From Zea mays (taxonomy: Eukaryota; Streptophyta; Magnoliopsida; Poales; Poaceae), in contig NC_050099.1 in NCBI RefSeq assembly GCF_902167145.1, positions 12,786,434 through 12,850,433 on the forward strand: a stretch of DNA of 64,000 bases. Reading direction: 5' to 3'. The stretch's first letter is position 1, and the number at the start of each line of letters is the position of its first letter. Below are positions 44,267 to 55,781 of the stretch, piece by piece. The position numbers and the translations under genes were made by a program. Under the pieces are notes generated by a model. It saw only the letters and a program-made list of their open reading frames with translations, ran no database searches and was not told the DNA's origin.

Positions 44267-47200
44267 TTAGGCGCCGCCTTGGGAAGGAGCCGTGCCCTCA
44301 GTTCTGTCCCCGCCGTCGGTAAGGTCCATCTCAGCTTCCAGCGACGGCGCAGGGGGAAGGATCTCCGCCTCGAAGGTGGTCGCCAGCGCCGCGCTCGGAC
44401 CCGCGGCGACCGCGTCGAGCCGCTGAACTTCTGCCAGGGCAGCTTCGTCTTCGTCGGGAAGACAATACCCCTCACTGACCCGTTCCTGGTCCACGACGTA
44501 ATGGGAAGCGAGCACGGCGAAGGCCCGCCTGACGCCGTGGTGTAGCGCCTCGCGGACTTTGCCGCGCGCGTGATCACCCAAGGCTTGAAGGCGGCTTTGA
44601 GGGGAGCTTCCTGAAGGGACGTCGCCGGGGCCAAGGGCCCGATAAACGTCCGAGACGGCCTCGGACATGGCCGTGAGGTCAGCCTCCCTCTGCTCGGCAG
44701 CTCCGGCAAGCGCCTGGGCGAGCGCCTTGGCGGACTCGTCAAGGGCGGACTCGAGCTCTGCGAACAACCAGAAGAAAGACCTCAAGCACAAGCAGGAGAA
44801 ACAGACAAGAACAAGAGCCAGGGACGGCCAAGACGTACCTCCGGCTCGGGCACGCTGCTCCGAGGCCGCGACTTGGGCTGCGGCTAGGTCGGCCGCGAGG
44901 GTCTCAGCCCGGCTTTCGGCCTCGGCAGCCCGGGCCCGAGATTGGTCCCGCTCCTCGACGACCTGGACGAACACCGACCGCTGTCGTTGCGTCTCCGAAC
45001 GCGCTGCTGCCGCCTCGGCTCTTAGGTCAGCGCAGAGCAACTGGAGGTCCGCTATCTTGGCATCCTGCTGAGAAAGGCGTGTGGTAGCCCCGGCGAGCGA
45101 GGTCCTCAGGGATCGCAGCGAGCCCCAGACATCGACCTCGCGACGGATGAACGACGACTTGGCGGCGCTCCGATCCGTCAGATCCTAGGGGAGGGAAACA
45201 GGGCGTCACGGCGAACGCCTCGCTCACAGAAAGGAAAAGGTATGCCTGAAACCGTTACCTGGAGGATTTTGGGGACGTCCCTGCAGAGAACCTCCAACGA
45301 CGACCGAAGCGACCCCACCGTTGCTTCAGCACGCTCGCGGAGCTCATCCCAGGACTGGTCCTCCTGTTCATCGTCGAGAACGAAGACAGGGTCCGAGGCC
45401 TCGCGGGTCCGGAATCGGAGCAACTGGCGCCGGGCCTCGGGGCTCCGCCGCACAGCGACAAGGCTGTCGCCCGGTTGGACGGATTTCGCGTCCACGCCCA
45501 CCTCTTCCGAGGCACTGGGTGCCGGCGCATCAGCCACCCCGACGCTGGCAGCAACCGGTCGTTCTCCGACCGGAACGTCGGCGACTTCGGTGGCGGCAGG
45601 CGCCAGCATGGCCGGCACGACAGGCGGGCTCGGGACCACGTCGGCGCCAACCGCCTCCCCAATCACGATGGCCGCCTCGGCAGAAGAGCCCGCCTCGGGA
45701 ACCTGCCCCCAGAGACAGGCAACGCCCGAGCCCCCTGAGGTGAAGCGCCCAGCGAAAGGGTCGGCTGGACGACAAGGCCCGGGGCGGCGCTGGCCGCATA
45801 GACCGACGCCTTAAGGGCCTTCCGGGGCGCCAGGTCGGTCTGGCCATGGCTCCGCTTGCTGAATAAAAAAAAGAAAGAAAGGGAAAATCACGGCCGAGAC
45901 CTATGAATGGGAAGCCAAGACGAAGACATTCCGAGGCACTTACCCACTTCGGGGCATGATCCACCGCGCCTGGGGGGAGGTTTCTTGGATCCCGGCTCCC
46001 GAAGCAGCCGCCGAGGTCCGCTTCGCCAGCAACTTCGGCGCCACCTTTGCTTTGGACGCCCGGGGAGCAGATGGCCCGGGCACGGTCGCGATGACTTGAG
46101 GGTCACCCCCATGCGCTGCCGGTACAAGCGGCGGCCCCTGGGGAGCGGACGCCCTAACCTGGCCCTCCGCAGCCACCTCGGCTCCTCCAGCCGAGGGGTC
46201 AGGTGACCTATCGGGTCACCCCCGTGCCTCGGTCCGGGACCCCGACGCCCCAACTCCGGGGACTGACGGAGTCGGCCCGCTCGGGGGCTGGCTCGACGGC
46301 TCCTGGCCACACCCCAAGCCAGGGCTGAGGCCGAGACGGGCAGCCATGTCGTCCTCCTCCTCATCATCGTCGTCATCATCGTCGTCGGGTGTCTCCGGCG
46401 ACGGCTCCCTTGGGAGTCCTTCCCTCTCCTGCTGGCGACGGCGCTTCTCCAAGGCGTCCCGAGCCCGCCTCCGCTCGCGGGCCCGGGCCTTCTCCGCGTC
46501 CTTCTTCTTTTTCTTCTCCTCTGCGGCGACCCGCCGCGCTGCCCGGTCCACCGCGTCCTCCGGGACCCGTGGTAGGGAGGGCTTGTGCCACCCCACCTCC
46601 TAAAGAAAGGGGGAAAGAAACCCAATCATAAGAACCAGGAGCAACCCGGTGTATGAAGAAGGAAGGAGCGAACACTCACCAGAGTTACGCACCCCTAGTC
46701 GGGGCGCATCTGGAGCTGGGAGAAGGCGTGGGAGTCCGGCTTCCCCATTGCGGCCGACACCCGCCATTGGAGGGCGTCGAAGGGAAGAGGATCAGGGGAC
46801 ATCCGTGACCCCTCCTAGTCAGCCTCCGGGGTCATCTCCCAAAGCGGCAGCCGCCGCTCCGCCAAGGGAAGCACCCTCCGACGGTGGATGGCGGCAACCA
46901 CTCCCGCAGCGGTGAGTCCCCCCTCCCGCAACACTTTCAGGGCCTAGAGAAGGGGTTCGAGGTTCTTCTGTCTCTCGTGCGGGGTCCCATGACGCCAGGC
47001 GTCGGTGGCGGCGGTGACTACCCGCTGGGAGAACGGTGGGAGCAACTCACCGTCATTCCGGAGGTAGAACCACCGGCGCTGCCACCCCTTGTTCGAGGAC
47101 GCGAGGACGGCAGGGATGTACTGCGATGCCCGCGACTGCCTCAACAAGAGGGTGCAGCCGCCGGCCCGCACCGCTGCACGGACCTTCCTCTCCCCCGCCG

Positions 47201-47596
47201 GCAAGGCAAAAAGCTCGGCGAAGAAGAGATGAGTCCACAAATCCCAATGGGGGGCGATCCCCAAATACCCTTCGCACACCGCTACAAAGACAGCGGCCTG
47301 CGAGATGGAGTTGGGGGTGAGGTTATGCAACTCCACCCCATAGTGGAACAGGATGGCCCGCATAAAGCGGCCCGTCGGCACGCGAATCCCCGCTCGTGAA
47401 AGGAGACGAAGCTCACGACGTACCCCGGCGGTGGGGATGGAGCGACTCCGCCCGTGGGAGGAATCCATTCTGGCCGCTGCTCATCGGTGAGAGGGCGAAG
47501 CAAACCCTCGCCGACCAGCTCCTCCAAATCGCTCGCCGTCACCGTGGAAAAGGGCCACGGGTCGCGCGGGGAGATTATGGTCACCCGATCAGCCAT
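44267..47596 (-). pseudogene. Antisense accessory gene of inner Huck, five exons, decayed
   Basis: Encoded opposite to gag-pol. Start ATG 47596 (MADRVTIISPRDPWPF). Exons: 47596-46680, 46599-45944, 45858-45259, 45184-44840, 44758-44267, separated by GT-AG introns of 80, 85, 74 and 81 nt. Exon 1 holds a domain I associate with plant 'putative gypsy type transposon' (Transposase_28-like) proteins: YGVELHNLTPNSISQ, GYLGIAPHWDLWTHLF, WQRRWFYLRND. Exon 2 has a Lys/Arg-rich coiled coil and an acidic run (ETPDDDDDDDDEEEDD). Exons 4 and 5 form an Ala/Glu-rich coiled coil. Broken by a shift near 47395 and stops in exons 1 and 2. Function unknown; possibly nuclear. Confidence 0.72.
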
Positions 47597-47736
47597 CACC
47601 AGAACGGAAAGGGTGGCGGCGCAAGGGGGCAGGAAAGGGCGTTTTCCTCTTCTCTGTCTAAAGTTTCTCGGGTTGCGAAAGCCTAAAGGAAGAGGCAGGA
47701 AGCGGAGCAAAGAACCATCACCGAACCCTCTCCGGG

Positions 47737-47746
47737 GTATATAAAG
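47737..47746 (-). promoter_or_regulatory. Possible TATA box of antisense gene
   Basis: ggtatataaag; on the minus strand CTTTATATACC, about 145 bp before the antisense ATG at 47596. A TATA-like sequence also reads on the plus strand, so direction is ambiguous. Confidence 0.35.
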
Positions 47747-48089
47747 ACCAAGGCGACGACGGTTCCAACGTTCCGCCCGGACCGGACGCGGGATTCAAAA
47801 ACGCGAAGCGAAACGGCCGTTCCTCAAACGGCTCGCGCACGCGCAACGGCTGCCCCGCCAACTACTCTCCCCGTTGCATTAACTCCGCGGCTGGACAGGT
47901 GGCGCTTCTGGCAGGAGCAACGGGCGACGCTTCGCCTTCGCCGAAACAACCGCACCAAAAAAGGTACGCCGCGTCGTTCGGTTTCGTATCCTTTTTCCCT
48001 TTTTTCCTCTTTCTCTATCTCTTGCAACAGGGACCGGGAAAGGGGGATACCCCGAAAGGGATCCTTCCCCTTGAAGGAACCAGGCTCCG

Positions 48090-48303
48090 AGCCTCCTTAC
48101 TGATCAGGGGTTCGAAGGCTGGCCCCCCGAAGGGTTCAACAGCCGCCTCAGATCGCGTGGGCCCTACACCCACTACTGGTCAGAGGTTCGAAGGCCGGCC
48201 CCCCGAAGGGTCCCACGGCCGCCTCAGGCTACTCGGGCTCCGTGCCCATTACTGATCAGGGGTTCGAAGGCTGGCCCCCGAAGGGTTCACAGTCGCCTCA
48301 GAC
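48090..48303 (+). repeat. Three tandem units of about 77 bp in Huck 3' region
   Basis: Units contain gatcaggggttcgaaggctg and variants. The same three-unit array is found in Huck-1 at about 19547-19760 in opposite orientation, so it is a conserved family feature. Confidence 0.7.
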
Positions 48304-49018
48304 GCCGAGCGAGGGATGACCAGGGGTACGTTCGATACATAACCGAGGCTCGGGCTGCGCTCCCGAGGTACCCTAGGACATTTCCGAGACCAGCGGGAGC
48401 GATCTTGTAACGGAATCCCATCAGAGGGAGGCATCGAGCCCTCGGTTTCTGTCGCCAGGGGACCGGGTCCGGCAGATCACCCGCAGGTACTTTTGGGCGT
48501 GCCTCTGGGCCCCTAGCCGACCCCTAACGAACGGGGCACGGACGTCCACTCGGATTACCCGCTTGCAGCTCACCGGAGACACCATGTTCGGTGCCCATCG
48601 AGGGTAACATGGCGCTCTCCCCCCTCCTCCTTGTGGAAAGGCGACGTATGGGCGTATGTGAAAAAGCCGAGTCTGTCCCTGATCGCCCTCTCGCCCTGTG
48701 CAGAGGCTCGGGGGCTGCTATCGCAAACCCGGCTCCAGCCGAACCGTTGACAGCGTCAACATACCAGCCCGAGAACTTGGGCCCCGACCGTACACCCGGG
48801 CTACGGCCAGCTCGCATGAGGGAACAACCAGACCAGCCGAAGCATTACGCAAGGCATTAAGACCTCGAAGGAGTGAAACCACTCCTCCGAGGCCTCGGGG
48901 GCTACACCCGGCGGGTGCGCTCGCGCGCACCCACCGGAACCCAATGCAACCGAGAAAGGCTGGTCCCCTTGCAAAAAAGTGCGACGAAAGCCTCCAAGCG
49001 AGTGCTAACACTCCCTTC

Positions 49019-49034
49019 GAGGCTCGGGGGCTAC
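49019..49034 (+). other. Polypurine tract of inner Huck
   Basis: gaggctcgggggctac directly before the 3' LTR TGTCGGGG at 49035. A similar ctcgggggctac lies at 48893-48904. Confidence 0.65.
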
Positions 49035-50858
49035 TGTCGGGGACCATAATTAGGGGTACCCTCAAGACGCCTAATTCTCAGCTGGTAACCCCCATCAGCA
49101 TAAAGTTGCAGAGGCCTGATGGGTGCGATTAAGTCAGGGATCAGTCCATACGAGCGACTCGATCACGCCTCGCCCGAGCCTAGCCTCGGGCAAGGGCAGC
49201 CGACCCCGAAGGGGTTTCCGTCTCGCCCGAGGCCCCCCTTCAACGGCGGACACCTCTCCGGCTTGCCCGAGGCCTTGCCTTCGCTAAGAAGCAACCCTGA
49301 CTGAATCGCCGCACCGACCGGCCAAGTCGCAGGAGCATTTAACGCAAAGGAAGCCAGGCCCTGCCAAAGGCACCATAGGAAGCTCCGCCCGACCAAGGGC
49401 TCGGACTCGGGCTAAGCCCCGGAAGACGGCGAACTCTGCTCCGCCCGACCCAGGGCTCGGACTCGGGCTAAGCCCCGGAAGACGGTGAACTCCGCTCCGC
49501 CCGACCCAGGGCTCGGACTCGGGCTAAGCCCCGGAAGACGGCGAACTCCGCTCCGCCCGACCCAGGGCTCGGACTCGGGCTAAGCCCCGGAAGACGACGA
49601 ACTCCGCTTCGCCCGACCCAGTGCTCGGACTCGGGCTAAAGCCCCGGAAGACGGCGAACTCCGCTCCGCCCGACCTAGGGCTCGGACTCGGGCTAAGCCC
49701 CGGAAGACGGCGAACTCCGCTCCGCCCGACCCAGGGCTCGGACTCGGGCTAAGCCCCGGAAGACGACGAACTCCGCTTCGCCCGACCCAGGGCTCGGACT
49801 CGGGCTAAGGCCCCGGAAGACGACGAACTCCGCTTCGCCCAACCCTAGGGGCTCGGACTCGGCCTCTGCTGACGACCTCCGCCTCGCCCGACCCAGGGGC
49901 TCGGACTCGGCCTCTGCTGACGACCTCCGCCTCGCCTGCCCCAGGGGCTCGGACTCGGCCTCTGCGGACGACCTCCGCCTCGCCCGACCCAGGGGCTCGG
50001 ACTCGGCCTCTGCTGACGACCTCCACCTCGTCCGACCCAGGGGCTCGGACTCGGCCTCTGCTGACGACCTCCGCCTCGCCCGACCCAGGGGCTCGGACTC
50101 GGCCTCGGCCATGGAAGACAGACTCGACCCCGGCTTCGGAGGAGCCTCCACGTCGCCCAACCTAGGGCACAGGCCAGCCACGTCGACAGGAAGCGCCATC
50201 ATCACCCTACCCCGAGCCGACTCGGGCCGCAGAGAACAAGACCGGTGTCCCATCTGGCTAGCTCCGCCAGATAGGCAATGATGGCGCCCCGCTAGCCCCG
50301 TGACGACGGCGGCTCTCAGCTCTCTTACGGAAGCAGGGCGACGTCAGCAAGGACACAACCGTTCCAACAGCTGTCCCTCCGCCAGGATCCGTTGCTCCTC
50401 CGACAGCCACGACATCACGCCAGCAGGGTGCCAAGATCTCTCCGGCTGCCACATTGGCATGTACTTAGGGCACTAGCTCTCCCCCCGCTAGACACGTAGC
50501 ACTCTGCTACACCCCTATTGTACACCTGGATCCTCTCCTTACGCCTATAAAAGGAAGGACCAGGGCCTTCTTAGAGAAGGTTGGCCGCGCGGGGACGAGG
50601 ACGGGGACAGGCGCTCTCTTGGGGCCGCTCGCTTCCCTCACCCGCGTGGACGCTTGTAACCCCCTACTGCAAGCGCACCCGACCTGGGCGCGGGACGAAC
50701 ACGAAGGCCGCGGGATTCCCACCTCTCTCTCGCCGGACTCCGGCCTCCTCGCTCCTTTCCCCCCTTCGCGCTCGCCCACGCGCTCGACCCATCTAGGCTG
50801 GGGCACGCGGCACACTCACTCGTCGGCTTAGGGACCCCCCGGTCTCGAAACGCCGACA
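49035..50858 (+). repeat. 3' LTR of inner Huck
   Basis: 1824 bp, with one 48-bp unit fewer than the 5' LTR and only about a dozen scattered base differences seen by eye. Followed by gctgt and the outer gag. Confidence 0.93.
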
Positions 50859-53767
50859 GCTGTCGAGCGAGTCGACGGCACCAGCACCCCAACGGGGGGC
50901 GCACCGGGCATCGACCCCGCGCTTGAGACGAAGACGAGCGCCGTCTCCCCGCAACGTGCCGATTCCGGGCAAACGGACGACGCCAGCGCGCTCGCGAAAG
51001 GCTTGCTGGACGTCACCCTTGTACCTGAGACGACGGTGCAGTCAGTCCCCGACGTGACCTCATCACCGCCCGTCGACCAAAAGGTACCGACCGATTCCCA
51101 TCCCACGTCTTTAGGATTCAGCCTCGACCCGCCTAGCGGCTTCGCTTTGGCGGGTGCTCACGTAGAGGCGAGTCCAAACCCTCTGAGGTTTCGTATGCGG
51201 TCACCTTGGGACCGGCTGACGGACGTCTCGACCTACGGGCCCTCTGGGTTCGAGGAAGACGACGAGCCCAGCATCTGTTGGGATTTCTCTGGACTTGGCA
51301 ACCCCAGTGCCATGCGGGACTTCATGACCGCATGCGACTACTGCCTTTCCGACTGTTCTGACGGTAGCCGTAGCCTCGGCGACGAGGACTGCGGCCCAAG
51401 TCGCGAATGCTTCCACGTCGATCTGGGGGGTCCCTCCGAAGGCAACCATCTCGGCATGCCGGAAGACGGTGATCTCCCTAGGCCGGTGCCTCGCATTGAC
51501 ATCCCACGGGAGCTAGCTGTGGTCCCCGTTCAGGCGGGGGGCCATGACCCACAGCTCGAGCAAATCCGCGGGGTACAGGCCAGGCTCGACGAGGGAGCAG
51601 GAGCGCTTGAGCCGATCCGTCGGGACGTCGGGCAGGCATGGGCGGGCCAACCTCCGGCCGGAGAAATACGTCATCTGCCCCAGGGCCTCCAGCACCGCAT
51701 CGCCGATGACGTCAGATTCAGGCCGCCACCCGCATCTAGTGGGGTCGGCCAGAACCTAGTGGCAGCGGCAATGCTTCTTCGCGCGATGCCGGAGCCATCA
51801 ACCACCGAGGGGTGGCGAATCCAGGGAGAGCTCAAGAATCTCCTGGAAGGCGCCGCGGTCCGACGGGCCGAGAGCTCCGCCTCCCGAAGGCAGGGGTACC
51901 CCTCGGAACCTCATGTCGCGACTTCCCGATTCATGCGGGAAGCCTCGGTCTGCCCCGGGCGCACGCGCAACACAGCGCTTGCGGCCCCGGGTCGCCTCGG
52001 CAACGAGCACCATCACCGCGACCGTCGGGCCCACCTCGACAAGAGGGTGCGCCGAGGCTACCACCCCAGGCGTGGGGGACGCTACGACAGCGGGGAGGAT
52101 CGGAGTCCCTCGCCCGAGCCACCCGGTCCGCAGGCCTTCAGTCGAGCCATACGACGGGCGCCGTTCCCGACCCGGTTCCGACCCCCGACTACTATCACAA
52201 AGTACTCGGGGGAGACGAGACCGGAACTGTGGCTCGCGGACTACCGTCTGGCCTGTCAACTGGGTGGAACGAACGATGACAACCTCATCATCCGCAACCT
52301 CCCCCTGTTCCTCTCCGACACCGCTCGCGCCTGGTTAGAGCACCTGCCACCGGGGCAGATCTCCAACTGGGACGACCTGGTCCAAGCTTTTGCCGGGAAT
52401 TTCCAGGGTACATACGTGCGCCCTGGGAATTCCTGGGACCTTCGAAGCTGCCGACAACAGCCGGGAGAGTCTCTCCGGGACTACATCCGGCGATTCTCGA
52501 AGCAGCGCACCGAGCTTTCCAACATCACCGACTCGGATGTCATCGGCGCGTTCCTCGCTGGCACCACCTGCCGCGACCTGGTGAGCAAGCTGGGTCGCAA
52601 GAGGCTATCTTCCGGAAGGACAAGCAGCCCTAGGGCCGCCCTTCGGAAGATGCCCCCGAGGCGTCAACTCAGCGCGGCGCCAAGAAGAAGGGCAAGAAGA
52701 AGTCGCAAGCGAAACGCGACGCCGCCGACGCGGACCTTGTCGCCGCCGCCGAGTACAAGAACCCTCGGAAGCCCCCCGGAGGTGCCAACCTCTTCGACAA
52801 GATGCTCAAGGAGCCGTGCCCTTATCACCAGGGGCCCGTCAAGCACACCCTTGAGGAGTGCGTCATGCTTCGGCGCCACTTCCACAGGGCCGGGCCACCC
52901 GTGGAGGGTGGCAAGGCCCGCGACGACGACAAGAAGGAAGATCACCAGGCAGGAGAGTTCCCCGAGGTCCGCGACTGCTTCATGATCTATGGTGGGCAAG
53001 CGGCAAACGCCTCGGCTCGGCACCGCAAGAAAGAGCGCCGGGAGGTCTGTTCGGTGAAGGTAGCGGCGCCAGTCTACCTAGACTGGTACGACAAGCCCAT
53101 CACCTTCGACCAAGCCGACCACCTCGACCATGTGCCGAGCCCGGGGAAATACCTGCTCGTCGTCGACCCCGTCATCGGCAACGTCAGGCTCACCAAGGTC
53201 CTCATGGACGGAGGCAGCAGCCTCAACATCATCTACGCCGAGACCCTCAGGCTCCTGCGTGTCGATCTGTCCTCCGTCCGGGCAGGCGCTGCGCCCTTCC
53301 ATAGGATCATTCCCGGGAAGCGTGTCCAGCCCCTCGGACAGATCGACCTTCCCGTCTGCTTTGGAACACCCTCCAACTTCCGAAGGGAGACCCTGACGTT
53401 CGAGGTGGTTGGGTTCCGAGGAACCTACCACGCGGTACTGGGGAGGCCATGCTACGCGAAGTTCATGGCCGTCCCCAACTACACCTACCTGAAGCTCAAG
53501 ATGCCGGGCCCCAACGGGGTCATCACCGTCGGCCCCACGTACAAACACGCGTTCGAATGCGACGTGGAGTGCATGGAGTACGCCGAGGCCCTCGCCGAGT
53601 CCGAGGCCCTCATCGCCGACCTAGAGAGCCTCTCGAAGGAGGTGCCAGACGTGAAGCGTCATGCCGGCAACTTTGAGCCAGCGGAGACGGTTAAGTCCGT
53701 CCCCCTCGACCCCAGCAGTGATGCCTCCAAGCATGTCCGGATCGGCTCCGAGCTCGGTCCCAAATAG
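50859..53767 (+). pseudogene. gag: Outer Huck gag and protease, second piece
   Basis: Continues from 38337 (AVERVDGTSTP...). The gag domain is intact up to DLVSKLGRK; then a 67-nt loss near 52603, relative to the inner Huck, shifts the frame. The correct frame resumes before CPYHQGPVKHTLEEC (about 52815), with protease LMDGGSSLNIIYAETL near 53200. It ends at TAG 53765-53767, the same position and codon as in Huck-1. Confidence 0.85.
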
Positions 53768-54762
53768 GAAGCAGTGCTCGTCGACTTTCTCCGCGCGAAC
53801 GCCGACGTCTTCGCGTGGAGTCCCTCGGACATGCCCGGCATACCGTGGGATGTCGCCGAGCACTCGCTGGACATCCGAGCTGGAGCCCGACCCGTCAAGC
53901 AGCCTCTACGCCGATTCTACGAGGAGAAGCGCAGAGCCATAGGCGAGGAGATCCACAAGCTAATGGCGGCAGGGTTCATCAAAGAGGTATTCCATCCCGA
54001 ATGGCTTGCCAACCCTGTGCTGGTGAGAAAGAAAGGGGGGAAATGACGGATGTGTGTAGACTACACTGGTCTCAACAAAGCATGTTCGAAGGTTCCCTAC
54101 CCTCTGCCTCGCATCGACCAAATCGTGGATTCCACTGCTGGGTGCGAAACCCTGTCTTTCCTCGATGCCTACTCGGGGTATCACCAAATCAGGATGAAAG
54201 AGTCCGACCAGCTCGCGACTTCTTTCATCACACCCTTCGGCATGTACTGCTATGTCACCATGCCGTTCGGCTTGAGGAATGGGGGCGCGACATACCAGCG
54301 GTGCATGAACCACGTGTTCGGCGAACAAATTGGCCGCACGGTCGAGGCCTACGTCGATGACATCGTAGTCAAGACGAGGAAAGCCTCCGACCTCCTTTCC
54401 GACCTTGAAGTGACATTCCGATGTCTCAAGGCGAAGGGCGTCAAGCTCAATCCCGAAAAGTGTGTTTTCGGGGTGCCCCGAGGCATGCTCTTGGGGTTCA
54501 TCATCTCCGAGCGGGGCATCGAAGCCAACCCGGAGAAGATCACAGCCATCACCAGCATGGGGCCCATCAAGGACTTGAAAGGCATACAGAGGGTCATGGG
54601 ATGCCTCGCGGCTCTGAGCCGCTTCATCTCACGCCTCGGCGAAAGAGGTCTACCTCTGTACCGCCTCTTAAGGAAGGCCGAGTGCTTCACTTGGACCCCT
54701 GAGGCTGAGGAAGCCCTCGGGAACCTGAAGGCGCTCCTCACGGAGGCGCCTATCTTGGTACC
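53768..54762 (+). pseudogene. pol: Outer Huck reverse transcriptase, truncated by Grande-like insertion
   Basis: Same frame as the protease. RT: WLANPVLVRKKGGK, TGA at 54044-54046 where Huck-1 has a cysteine codon, then VDYTGLNKAC, SFLDAYSGYHQIR, MPFGLRNGGATYQ and catalytic AYVDDIVVKTRK. It stops at LLTEAPILVP, where the Grande-like LTR begins after gtacc. Confidence 0.88.
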
Positions 54763-55348
54763 TGTTGGAGACTTGTACTTAAATGCTATGAATTAAGAAC
54801 AAGGCAACATAAAATGTTAAATGTTAACATCCTTCGTCCATGAAACATTATTCTCTTGAGAATAATGTTTTCGAACGAAGGCTGACAAGAGCATAGTTAC
54901 GAAGCTTAAATCTTCGTAATAAAATTTCAGTGGAAATTATAAGACAACATAAAATAAAAGGTATGAGAAGGACAAATAAAACATGTACAAATCACATTAT
55001 AATTACTTAATATATTGAATTATTGGATACAGAAATACCTTTGCCTTGGCAAAAGGTTGAATTCCGACAGATGCGATTGCAAAATACCGGAATGCGTGAA
55101 CAGCAACGGAATACTGTTCACTATTTATAGGCACAGGACGCAGCCTGTGAGGAATTACAAGTATGCCCCTTATAAAAGCTTACAACATTGACTCAGACCT
55201 TCATGGACTAAAAAGTCATTCTATCTTTAAGTCGGTTTATACTGTCGAAGCTTCATGGAAAGGAACCTTCGGCCATCTCATGCAAACAGCTTCAGCCGAA
55301 AGCCGCTTCTCCCTTGAAGACCTTCGGCGACGAAGCACAGACCCAACA
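54763..55348 (-). repeat. 3' LTR of Grande-like element
   Basis: 586 bp, TGTTGG...CCAACA. Bases 54763-55175 are identical to 63588-64000. Confidence 0.93.
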
Positions 55349-55364
55349 GTAGCCCCTTTCGCGG
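55349..55364 (-). other. Polypurine tract of Grande-like element
   Basis: On the minus strand CCGCGAAAGGGGCTAC directly precedes the 3' LTR. Confidence 0.7.
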
Positions 55365-55606
55365 TGCTAGATCGTTTTTCGTAACGAGCTTGATCCGTGA
55401 AAAAAGTCTCTTAAGCTTCGGGGAGCCGAAGGTCCAAAAAACACCTTCCCTGAGCTCGTTGCCGAGAAACGATTTAATTTCCCAGCACGTAGCGGTCCCA
55501 CCTTGCAGAGTTTACTGTTTGTCCCTGCGGTCCACCGCGCAGCGAGCACAAGCGGGTGTGCGCCTGGTGTAAAAACTCTGGCGCTTCGCCTTCTTACCTG
55601 CAGCAC

Positions 55607-55614
55607 TATATAAA
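55607..55614 (+). promoter_or_regulatory. TATA box of the antisense gene in Grande-like element
   Basis: TATATAAA on the plus strand, 168 bp upstream of the ATG at 55782 and outside the LTR, suggesting the antisense gene has its own promoter. Confidence 0.55.
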
Positions 55615-55781
55615 CAGACGAGTAGGTGTGAAGTTACCACAGCATTCATTGCTATTTGCACTGTTTTCCTGCCAAAATTTTTAACCATCACCGAAGCTTG
55701 TCTGTTAGAATCGACCGAAGCTCCAGTTTGAAACCTGCTTCAGAGGAAGAAAATATTAAAGTTTCACAAGTTCATAATTGA

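Larger units (their letters stand above)
38338..50858 (+). mobile_element. Huck-like Ty3/gypsy element nested in outer Huck ('inner Huck')
   Basis: 12.5 kb with target duplication gctgt on both sides (38333-38337, 50859-50863). LTRs lie at 38338-40209 and 49035-50858. gag and protease are one intact frame, but RT, RNase H and most of integrase are deleted. An antisense multi-exon gene occupies the 3' region. The LTRs are about 99 percent identical by eye outside the arrays, so the insertion is young. It needs enzymes from another copy to move. Confidence 0.95.
35943..54762 (+). mobile_element. Huck-like Ty3/gypsy element, plus strand ('outer Huck'), split by two insertions
   Basis: 5' LTR 35943-37999, primer site 38002-38019, and gag start at 38060. 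It is cut at 38337 by a second Huck-like element and resumes at 50859 after the duplicated gctgt in the same gag frame. It continues through gag, protease and RT until 54762, where a Grande-like element starts. Its integrase, 3' region and 3' LTR must lie beyond the window. Left flank aaagc (35938-35942) is the presumed target duplication. Confidence 0.9.
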
